IMG/VR virus record: IMGVR_UViG_3300006738_004412
Coordinates: 1 to 21,131 of that record
Reading direction: 5' to 3' (one strand)
DNA length: 21,131 nucleotides
Origin: a virus
In this document: positions 1 through 7,041 of the stretch, piece after piece
Layout of the letters: each line of letters starts with the position of its first letter
How positions within the stretch are numbered: the first letter of the stretch is position 1
Program-made: the position numbers and the translations under genes
Notes under the pieces: model-generated
Told to the model about the DNA's origin: nothing
What the model saw: only the letters and a program-made list of their open reading frames with translations
The model's database searches: none

Positions 1-4
1 AAGA

Positions 5-961
5 GTGATGATCATCGATGCGCTGAATGCATATTTCAGGGCATACATTGTAGACCCCAGCATGTCTACCAACGGCCAGCCCATCGGCGGCGTTAAGGGG
101 TTCTTGAAGATCCTCCAAAAGCTGGTGCGAGAAAACAAGCCAGACATGGTGGTGGTGGCATGGGATGGCCCGGGGGGATCTGCTAAGCGCCGAGCCATTG
201 TGAAGGAATACAAAGAGGGCCGCAAGCCCATTCGTCTCAACCGCGAGAGTAACCTGACGCCGGACGAAGAGACCGAGAATAAGGTGTGGCAGCAGACGCG
301 GCTTTTAGAATACCTTAATGAACTTCCCATTCCACAGTTTATGTTTCCCGAGGTGGAAGCAGACGACGTGATTGCTTACATTGTTCAGTCGGAAAAGCTT
401 AAAGGGTGGCAGAAAGTAATAGTTTCCAGTGATAAAGATTTCATTCAGTTGTGTGATAACGAAACAGTTTTGTTTCGCCCCATTCAGAAAGAGGTACTCA
501 CCACGAAGAATGTTTTAGAAACATATGGCATTCATCCTTGCAACTTTGCAATGGCCCGGGCGATAGCGGGAGACAAGTCAGACAATCTCAAAGGCATCGG
601 CGGCGCAGGGCTTCCGACCGTGAAAAAAAGATTACCATTTTTATTTGAAGACAAAGAGTATTCATTTCAAGAGGTTATAGATTTTTGCGAGAAAGCTGAG
701 GGCCGAGTGGTGTTTTTTGACCGCGTTATCGAGAACAAAAACCTAATTATAAGGAACTACAAGTTGATGCAGTTATATGATCCCAACCTCTCTAGACAAA
801 GCAGGCAAAAGGTTGATTACGTGTTTGATAATTTGGGATACGAGTTTAATAGAACAGAGTTCATCAAGATGATGAACGAAGACGGCTTCGGGGTTTTTAA
901 CTGGAGCGATCTATTTGCAACTATGAACCGGTTTGTCATTGACAAGGCACTCAAAAACTAG
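5..961 (+). CDS. 5'-3' exonuclease (FEN/PIN family), probably 5'-truncated by window edge
   Basis: This is a flap endonuclease/5'-3' exonuclease of the Pol I N-terminal and T5 D15 type, which removes RNA primers and processes 5' flaps during replication. The acidic metal-binding set is visible: Asp5 in the first strand, WDG at 53-55, the EVEADD cluster at 116-121 and SSDKDF at 141-146. GDKSDN at 188-194 leads into the helix-hairpin glycine loop GIGGAG at 197-202. The listed start is a GTG at base 5. The frame is still open at base 2 and homologues usually have a few residues before the first strand, so the true start may lie upstream of the window. It ends in TAG and lies 21 bases before the helicase gene, consistent with a replication operon. 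At about 318 residues it matches phage-encoded stand-alone exonucleases. Confidence 0.9.
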   Translation: MMIIDALNAYFRAYIVDPSMSTNGQPIGGVKGFLKILQKLVRENKPDMVVVAWDGPGGSAKRRAIVKEYKEGRKPIRLNRESNLTPDEETENKVWQQTRLLEYLNELPIPQFMFPEVEADDVIAYIVQSEKLKGWQKVIVSSDKDFIQLCDNETVLFRPIQKEVLTTKNVLETYGIHPCNFAMARAIAGDKSDNLKGIGGAGLPTVKKRLPFLFEDKEYSFQEVIDFCEKAEGRVVFFDRVIENKNLIIRNYKLMQLYDPNLSRQSRQKVDYVFDNLGYEFNRTEFIKMMNEDGFGVFNWSDLFATMNRFVIDKALKN

Positions 962-982
962 TAGAATCAGAGAGAGGCAAAC

Positions 983-2341
983 ATGGAATCAAAAGAGAAG
1001 GTTACCTTTTCTCGCTATGGCAAATCGTTTCAAGAGCAGTTGTGCATGGTTATCCTAGATGATCGCCCTTTTGCCGATCAGATAGAAGAAGTTCTTGACA
1101 TTAATTTTTTGGAGCTTCGGTACCTGAAGCTTTTTCTCAAAGTAATTTTTCAATACAGACAGAAGTATGGTGTGCATCCATCGCGCCAGATTCTTGGAAC
1201 CATCTTGCGTTCTGGGATCGACGACGAAAATGAGCTTACCCAGAGGCAAGTCAGAGAATATTATGCTCGCGTGGTGGCAGCCGGCTTGGAGAATCAAGAA
1301 TATATCAAGGATACAGCGTTGGATTTCTGCCGTAAACAGAACTTGAAGTCGGCCATGATCAAGTCCATAGGTTTGCTTCAGAATTCATCATTTGATGAGA
1401 TTGCGGTGGTGATTAATCAGTCTCTCAAACTTGGTGCCGATAACAATGCGGGTTATGATTGGAAAAAGGATTTTGAAGAGCGCTTTAAACCTAAGTTTCG
1501 CAATCCTATAACGACAGGGTGGCCTCTTATAGATGAGATATGCAAAGGAGGGCTAGGGCAGAAAGAGCTTGGAGTAGTTATAGCACCGACCGGTGCCGGC
1601 AAATCTATGGCTCTCGTCCACTTGGGAACGCAAGCCCTCAAAGAGGGTAAAACGGTAATCCATTACACCTTGGAACTGCAAGACACCGTGGTGGGTTCTC
1701 GGTACGATAGTTGTCTCACCAAGATTGACCTGGGAGATTTAATTACTTTTAAAGAAAAGATCTACGAAGAAGTACAGGATATTGAAGGGTGCCTTATTAT
1801 TAAGGAATACCCAACAAAGTCTGCCTCTACTCATACTCTTAAAACACATCTCGAACGTCTTCGTATGAAGGATGTTTCGATTGATATGATTATTGTAGAC
1901 TACGCCGATTTATTACGCCCAGTAACAGCACAAAGAGAAAAGCGTAACGAATTAGAATCTATCTACGAAGAGCTTCGCGGATTAGCACAAGAATACAAGT
2001 GCCCTATCTGGACTGCATCACAAACAAATCGTTCTGGCTTGAACGCCGAGGTGATAACTATGGAATCTATTTCGGAAGCGTTTAATAAGTGTTTTGTTTC
2101 AGACTTTATCTTTAGTATCTCGCGAACTATCGATGATAAACATACTAACACAGGAAGAGTTTTTATTGCTAAAAATAGGAACGGTCCAGATGGTATAATA
2201 TATCCACTCTTTATGGATACAAGCACTGTGTCTATAAAAGTGCTAGAGCCAAGCGAAGATAACGAGATTGAAGTGAGCCCGCAGGCGCAAAAGCAAAAGC
2301 TGGCCGAGAAATATAAGAAGTTTAAAAACGGGAGTAGATAA
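983..2341 (+). CDS. Replicative DNA helicase, DnaB/T4 gp41-like
   Basis: This is a 452-residue hexameric helicase of the RecA-like DnaB/gp41 superfamily, expected to unwind the fork ahead of the DnaE polymerase encoded downstream. The N-terminal 150 residues are helical and weakly conserved, as in the DnaB N domain. A Walker A motif APTGAGKS lies at 201-208, preceded by the TGW..ID block common in DnaB-type ATPases. A Walker B strand IIVDYADLL lies at 303-311, and the DnaB H4-type motif SQTNR at 346-350. No primase zinc finger or TOPRIM domain is present, so any primase must be a separate gene outside the window. The start is the ATG at 983, preceded by a purine-rich GAGAGAGG. Length and organisation match T4 gp41 better than T7 gp4. 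Confidence 0.92.
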   Translation: MESKEKVTFSRYGKSFQEQLCMVILDDRPFADQIEEVLDINFLELRYLKLFLKVIFQYRQKYGVHPSRQILGTILRSGIDDENELTQRQVREYYARVVAAGLENQEYIKDTALDFCRKQNLKSAMIKSIGLLQNSSFDEIAVVINQSLKLGADNNAGYDWKKDFEERFKPKFRNPITTGWPLIDEICKGGLGQKELGVVIAPTGAGKSMALVHLGTQALKEGKTVIHYTLELQDTVVGSRYDSCLTKIDLGDLITFKEKIYEEVQDIEGCLIIKEYPTKSASTHTLKTHLERLRMKDVSIDMIIVDYADLLRPVTAQREKRNELESIYEELRGLAQEYKCPIWTASQTNRSGLNAEVITMESISEAFNKCFVSDFIFSISRTIDDKHTNTGRVFIAKNRNGPDGIIYPLFMDTSTVSIKVLEPSEDNEIEVSPQAQKQKLAEKYKKFKNGSR

Positions 2342-2342
2342 G

Positions 2343-4763
2343 ATGTACACAGAAGAAGAAGTCCGAGAATACACCCTAAAATATTTTAATAATGATGAGC
2401 TGGCCACTAATGTTTTTATGACTAAGTATTGCTTGCGTGATAACGAGGGAAACTTTGTAGAAAAGACTCCGCACGATATGCATGTGCGTATGTCGCGGGA
2501 GTTCGCGCGCATTGAAGATAAATTTAGTGAGGACACGTCCGAGCACGCTTTGACCGAAGAAGAAATTCTTTCTTATTTTAAAAACTTTAAATACATTGTG
2601 CCGCAAGGCTCTCCTATGATGGGTGTTGGTAATAATTATGTTAATGTTTCTTTGTCTAATTGCGTCGTTGTGGAGTCGCCTAATGACAACATTAGTTCCA
2701 TTATGGACTCCGGAAAACATCTTGCTAATTTATTTAAGCGTCGTTGCGGCGTGGGCCTTGACATTTCTCATTTGCGTCCTGAAAATGCGCTGGTAAACAA
2801 CTCGGCACGAACGACCACAGGAGCATGGTCATTCGCAGACTTTTATTCCTACGTATGCAGGATGATAGGGCAGAATGGCCGACGAGGCGCGCTGATGATA
2901 TCGATGGACATCAGACACCCCGATGTTGAAAAGTTTATTACAATGAAACAAGATTTGTCGAAGGTTACTGGGGCAAATGTTTCAGTAAAAATAAGTGATA
3001 GCTTTATGGAGGCGGTTGAAAACAAAGAATCATTTACTTTACAATATCCTGTTGACGCTGCTGAACCAACCCATACCAAAGACGTTTCGGCGATCGAACT
3101 GTGGGATAAGATAGTTGAATCGGCAACCACGACCGCAGAGCCCGGGCTTCTGATGTGGGACAACATTATTAAAAACTTGCCAGCGGAATGCTATAAAGAT
3201 GAAGGATTTCAAACACTTACAACGAATCCGTGCGGTGAGATACCACTGTCTGCCTACGATAGTTGTAGATTAATCTCTTTAAACCTCAAGCATTTGGTAC
3301 GGAATCCGTTTAGTGACAAAGCCGTGTTTGATTTCAACAAGCTTAAGGAAATAGCCTCGGTCGGCATGCGATTGTCTGACGACCTCGTGGAGCTAGAGCT
3401 AGAAAAATTGGAGAGCATAAAGGAGGCTTGCGACACTGAAAGCGAACGAGAATTGTGGAACAATCTGCACGGCGCCTGTGCGAACGGTCGCCGCACCGGC
3501 CTAGGCACTCACGGTTTAGCTGACGCAGTTGCCCGTCTCAATTTGGCTTACGATTCTGACGAGGCAATAAAAATCATTGAGGAAATATACGAGACCATTC
3601 GAGACACAGCTTATTTAGAAAGCGTCTACCTGGCACAAGAACGAGGTGCTTTTCCGGTTTTCGATTGGCAAAAAGAGAAAAACAATTCATATATCAAAAG
3701 TCTCCCAAAAAATCTGTCTGAAAAAATTGAGACTTTTGGGCGTCGTAATATTTCTATCCTTACCAATGCCCCAACTGGCTCTGTCTCTATCATGTCTCAG
3801 ACTTCTTCGGGGCTCGAGCCAGTGTTCAAAAATAGTTATATCCGCCGCCGCAAATTGTCGCACAACGAGCAAGACGTAGAGCCGGATTTTGTTGACGATC
3901 TGGGAGATAGATGGCTGGAATATAAAGTGTTTCACCATAACGTCCGCGAATATTTAAAAATGTTTGGTGCAGATGCGCCACCTGATTTCTTTGTAGAATC
4001 GGAAGACATTGACTGGACCAAGCGTATTGAAGTCCAGGCGGCAATTCAACGCAGCATCGATCACTCCATTAGCTCCACGATTAATCTGCCCAAGGGCACC
4101 GCTCCGGGCGTGGTGAGCAAAATTTATATGGAGGGGTGGAAGGCAGGCCTTAAGGGGATAACGGTTTATGTCGATGGCTCGCGCTCTGGCGTGCTGATAA
4201 AGGAAGGAAAGGAAAGATTTCCACACCACACTGCCCCAAAGCGGCCTATAGAATTACCATGCAGTATACATCGCGCCACTATCCAGGGAGAGAAGTGGGT
4301 AATCATGGTTGGCTTATTGGACGGAAAACCTTACGAAGTGATGGGAGGGTTGTCAAATTTGATTGAAATCCCGCGTAGCAGAGAAGAGGGTGTTTTAGTT
4401 AAGAACCCTCGAAAGACAATGAATGCCGTCTACGACTTAAAGATTGGCAAGAATGGAGATACACTCATAGTAAAAGACCTGGTAAGGGTTTTTGACAATC
4501 CTAACCATTCTGCGTTTACACGCATGATATCGCTTGCGCTCCGGACCGGAGCAAATATTCAATATGTGGTGGAACAGCTGCAAAAGGATCGCGATAGCGA
4601 CATGTTTAGTTTTGCTAAATGTGTAGCGAGAGTTCTTAAAGGATATATCACCAATGGAACGACCGCCTCTGAAAAACTTTGTTCAGAATGCAAAGCCGAG
4701 GGACTCGTTTATATGGAAGGGTGCGTCACGTGCAAAGCATGCGGATATGCCAAGTGTGGCTAA
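2343..4763 (+). CDS. nrdJ: Adenosylcobalamin-dependent (class II) ribonucleotide reductase
   Basis: This 806-residue class II ribonucleotide reductase supplies deoxyribonucleotides using adenosylcobalamin as radical source. The key residues are visible. Redox Cys107 lies in the SLSNC strand. The finger-loop motif NPCGE at 295-299 carries thiyl-radical Cys297 and Glu299, and partner Cys308 lies 11 residues later, the spacing I recall for class II enzymes. The phosphate-binding loop NAPTGS lies at 475-480. The last 30 residues hold cysteines 780, 783, 794, 797, 800 and 805, the cysteine-rich tail typical of NrdJ, which re-reduces the active site. No NrdB-like subunit gene is nearby, as expected for class II. 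The ATG follows the helicase stop by one base, with GGGAG about 10 bases upstream. Confidence 0.93.
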   Translation: MYTEEEVREYTLKYFNNDELATNVFMTKYCLRDNEGNFVEKTPHDMHVRMSREFARIEDKFSEDTSEHALTEEEILSYFKNFKYIVPQGSPMMGVGNNYVNVSLSNCVVVESPNDNISSIMDSGKHLANLFKRRCGVGLDISHLRPENALVNNSARTTTGAWSFADFYSYVCRMIGQNGRRGALMISMDIRHPDVEKFITMKQDLSKVTGANVSVKISDSFMEAVENKESFTLQYPVDAAEPTHTKDVSAIELWDKIVESATTTAEPGLLMWDNIIKNLPAECYKDEGFQTLTTNPCGEIPLSAYDSCRLISLNLKHLVRNPFSDKAVFDFNKLKEIASVGMRLSDDLVELELEKLESIKEACDTESERELWNNLHGACANGRRTGLGTHGLADAVARLNLAYDSDEAIKIIEEIYETIRDTAYLESVYLAQERGAFPVFDWQKEKNNSYIKSLPKNLSEKIETFGRRNISILTNAPTGSVSIMSQTSSGLEPVFKNSYIRRRKLSHNEQDVEPDFVDDLGDRWLEYKVFHHNVREYLKMFGADAPPDFFVESEDIDWTKRIEVQAAIQRSIDHSISSTINLPKGTAPGVVSKIYMEGWKAGLKGITVYVDGSRSGVLIKEGKERFPHHTAPKRPIELPCSIHRATIQGEKWVIMVGLLDGKPYEVMGGLSNLIEIPRSREEGVLVKNPRKTMNAVYDLKIGKNGDTLIVKDLVRVFDNPNHSAFTRMISLALRTGANIQYVVEQLQKDRDSDMFSFAKCVARVLKGYITNGTTASEKLCSECKAEGLVYMEGCVTCKACGYAKCG

Positions 4764-4782
4764 TTAGTGTAAGGAGAAAATT

Positions 4783-5157
4783 ATGGGATACTCAAAAAAA
4801 GTTCTAGACCACTTTGAAAGCCCGCGCAATATGGGCTCTTTAAACAAAGATGAGCCAAGTGTCGGAACCGGCATCGTAGGCGCACCAGAATGCGGGGATG
4901 TTATGAAGTTACAGATTAAAGTGGACGATGAAGGGTGTATATGCGAAGCAAAGTTTAAAACCTTCGGATGCGGCTCTGCTATGGCCGCCTCTTCTTTAGC
5001 GACAGAGTGGGTGAAAGGCAAAACCCTAAAAGAGGCAGCCGAGATTAAAAATACAGACATCGTGGAGGAATTATCGCTCCCTCCTGTTAAAATACACTGC
5101 TCGGTTTTAGCCGAGGAGGCGATCAAAGCAGCGATAGAAGATTTGGAGAAAAAATGA
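4783..5157 (+). CDS. iscU: IscU-like iron-sulfur cluster scaffold protein
   Basis: This is a complete 124-residue IscU/NifU-N scaffold on which Fe-S clusters are assembled before transfer to apoproteins. All cluster ligands are present: Cys37, Asp39, Cys63 and Cys106, with His105 next to the last cysteine. The LPPVK motif at 99-103, which in bacterial IscU is recognised by the chaperone HscA, is intact. By eye the protein is very close to enterobacterial IscU over its full length, which suggests recent acquisition from a bacterium rather than a distant phage family. No IscS, HscA, HscB or ferredoxin gene is in the window, so it would have to use the host machinery. The ATG follows a strong AAGGAG. 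The stop overlaps the next gene's start (ATGA), implying co-translation with the GroES-like protein. Confidence 0.93.
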   Translation: MGYSKKVLDHFESPRNMGSLNKDEPSVGTGIVGAPECGDVMKLQIKVDDEGCICEAKFKTFGCGSAMAASSLATEWVKGKTLKEAAEIKNTDIVEELSLPPVKIHCSVLAEEAIKAAIEDLEKK

Positions 5158-5411
5158 GGTTTACGCCGGTGAATAATCACCTCTATGTAGAGGTGTTAAA
5201 AGAAAATAAAGAAGAAACGGGAGTGCTCCTTCCAGAAGACTATCGTTCGGCAGAGAGCCCGTTTGCGGCTGTAAGGGTTCTTGTTCCTGCGGTAGGGTGG
5301 AGAGAAGACAGTGTATTGATTGTGGAGGCGCACATGCTTCGTGATATTCAGTATGATGGAGAAACCTTTACAGTGATTAAAGAAAATCATGTAATTGGGG
5401 TTTTATCATAG
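5154..5411 (+). CDS. GroES-like co-chaperonin (Cpn10 family)
   Basis: This 85-residue protein has the chaperonin-10 pattern: an N-terminal strand resembling the GroES start (RFTPVNNHLYVEV), then a loop leading to GVLLPE where GroES has the GIVL mobile-loop motif. A C-terminal half with VLIVEAHMLRDIQYDGE and VIKENHVIGVL matches the GroES end (a DGE turn, then a KE..I..V strand). It is about 10 residues shorter than E. coli GroES, and the segment before GVLLP, corresponding to the mobile loop that contacts GroEL, looks shortened. It is probably the partner of the phage GroEL at 19376, or redirects host GroEL as T4 gp31 does. The family call rests on pattern recall without alignment. Confidence 0.75.
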   Translation: MRFTPVNNHLYVEVLKENKEETGVLLPEDYRSAESPFAAVRVLVPAVGWREDSVLIVEAHMLRDIQYDGETFTVIKENHVIGVLS

Positions 5412-5491
5412 AGGCGCCGGAGTTAAACACAAAAAAGCTCGTTATTGGATATAGTCTTGAGGCACTTCAGTTTGCAGAAACAAACAATGCT

Positions 5492-6154
5492 ATGCTTCTT
5501 GTCAATGGACTAACAACGCCACATTCGATCGAAGAAAGAGGCAGAGAAGATAAGTGGTATCGCCTGACATTTGATTTGGGAATGCGCGGACTGACTCCTA
5601 TTCCTTCAATGATAGAAAACATACGGATCGAAAAGAATACAGCCAACATTACAACAGAGTTTTATCGCATGATTAAAATACATTTTAAAGAGTTATATAT
5701 CTTTGACATGGAACTGGTGGAAGGTATGCCGGTTCAAGAAAAAGTAAGCGACTACGTTGTATATGATTGGTTTGATATCAAACGTGGCACAAAACAAACT
5801 GTTGATAAATTAGAGAACAAAACTTCTTTCGTGAACGAATTAGTGTTTTATACTTCACTCAGGCACGACGGCGCCCATGCTTTTAAAGACTGTTATGCGA
5901 AATCATATATTACTGCTGATGATTTAGAAAAGTTTGAAAATTCTGAAACCGCGGCACGACTTGCCGCAACAAGACTCATTAGAGAGAAAGGATTAAAAGC
6001 AGACAAAAGAATTATTAAAAACAAAGTCAGTTATTTAAATGTTGTCTTAGAACATAATCGTCGAGAACTCCATAAACATAAAAAAGATTTTATTGTTGGT
6101 GATGGTTTGGCGCCTAATATCTTTTGTTGTAATATTTCAAAAGAATGGACATAG
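5492..6154 (+). CDS. Uncharacterised phage protein; start probably further upstream
   Basis: I do not recognise the function. From the first ATG it encodes 220 residues with a mixed alpha/beta composition and a basic C-terminal third, with no membrane segment or signal peptide. The frame is open for another 37 codons upstream, back to a TAA at 5378-5380. The upstream residues include a strand-helix-strand pattern (KLVIGYSLEALQFAE) that reads like a genuine protein N-terminus. The ATG at 5492 lacks a good ribosome-binding site, and using it would leave an 80-base gap, large for this operon. An ATA at 5408 overlapping the previous TAG stop is a candidate non-standard start, with GGGG about seven bases upstream. 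The 3' end overlaps the next gene by 10 bases. Confidence 0.7.
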   Translation: MLLVNGLTTPHSIEERGREDKWYRLTFDLGMRGLTPIPSMIENIRIEKNTANITTEFYRMIKIHFKELYIFDMELVEGMPVQEKVSDYVVYDWFDIKRGTKQTVDKLENKTSFVNELVFYTSLRHDGAHAFKDCYAKSYITADDLEKFENSETAARLAATRLIREKGLKADKRIIKNKVSYLNVVLEHNRRELHKHKKDFIVGDGLAPNIFCCNISKEWT

Positions 6155-7041
6155 CGGCACAAAATCAAAAGTCTTTTCATTTGGCGGGTATCATACCGCT
6201 AGCGGCCTCAACGGGAGAATTTAATTTGCCGGGCCATGATGTTTTGATGCCTCTTGCGCCTGATTTTAATTTGATCGAAAAATCGATTGCTGAATGTTCT
6301 TACGCCGGGTGTGAATCCATATGGATAGTCTGCAACGATGATATTGCTCCTCTTATAAAATATAAGGTGGGAGACTGGGTAGAAGATTTATATACGATTG
6401 AGGCCGGCCAATATGTTAGATATCCAAAAGAGGGGCATGTATCCATTCCCATATATTACGTTCCAATACACCCCAAACATCGGGATAAATACGATTGTTA
6501 TGCCTGGTCCATTCTTCATGGTGCCAATGTCGCGTACTGGGTTTGTAGACGACTCGGTCGTTGGCTGATACCTGATAGGTATTACGTAAGTTTTCCTTTT
6601 GGAGTGTCTGATCCAGAAGAGGTCAAAAAAGCAAGAGGTAAAATGAGCGGCAAAAAGCCATTTTATTTTTCACATGGCGGTAAAACAGTTTGCGATGGGC
6701 TACCACTAGGTTTTACTTTTGACACTTTGGAGTGGCGCCGAGCTAGAGATATCATCAAGTCAAATTCCCGCTCGTACTATCCGCCACTTGAAGGAGAAGA
6801 GATACCTAGCCGACTACTCCCTCCCGCGGAGCGCAGAAAATCTAGACATTTCAAGTTGTTAGACGTTTTTAAGGGCGCAGATTTATCCAATGCGTTAATA
6901 AAAGAAGTTTCTTGGTTTTATGACTTGACAGAATGGGAAGAGTACTGTAAACTAATACTATCTGGACATATCAAGGACCTTAGTCGGCCCCATGGTTTTG
7001 TTACAGGTCACATCAGCATAGGAGAAGACGATAGTGAATAG
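6145..7041 (+). CDS. Nucleotidyltransferase-like protein (GT-A/NTP_transferase fold suspected)
   Basis: This 298-residue protein has an N-terminal region laid out like a sugar-nucleotidyltransferase. A first strand AGIIPLAA (residues 14-21) is followed by a loop, then VLMPLAPDFNLIEKSIAECSYAGC (33-56), then the strand SIWIVCNDD (58-66). This matches the usual order of first strand, lysine-bearing loop, helix and third strand. The glycine-rich GGxGTR signature and the PK pair are not conserved, so catalysis is uncertain. The remaining 200 residues are unrecognised and rich in Trp, Tyr and Arg. The ATG lies inside the preceding gene and the stop overlaps the polymerase start. It may act in nucleotide or base modification, but that is inference from fold and location only. 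Confidence 0.6.
   Translation: MDIAAQNQKSFHLAGIIPLAASTGEFNLPGHDVLMPLAPDFNLIEKSIAECSYAGCESIWIVCNDDIAPLIKYKVGDWVEDLYTIEAGQYVRYPKEGHVSIPIYYVPIHPKHRDKYDCYAWSILHGANVAYWVCRRLGRWLIPDRYYVSFPFGVSDPEEVKKARGKMSGKKPFYFSHGGKTVCDGLPLGFTFDTLEWRRARDIIKSNSRSYYPPLEGEEIPSRLLPPAERRKSRHFKLLDVFKGADLSNALIKEVSWFYDLTEWEEYCKLILSGHIKDLSRPHGFVTGHISIGEDDSE

Noticed and set aside
4764-5180. Antisense 138-residue open frame opposite iscU
   Set aside because: It shadows a strongly conserved sense gene, its sequence resembles no family, and no promoter or ribosome-binding site is seen.
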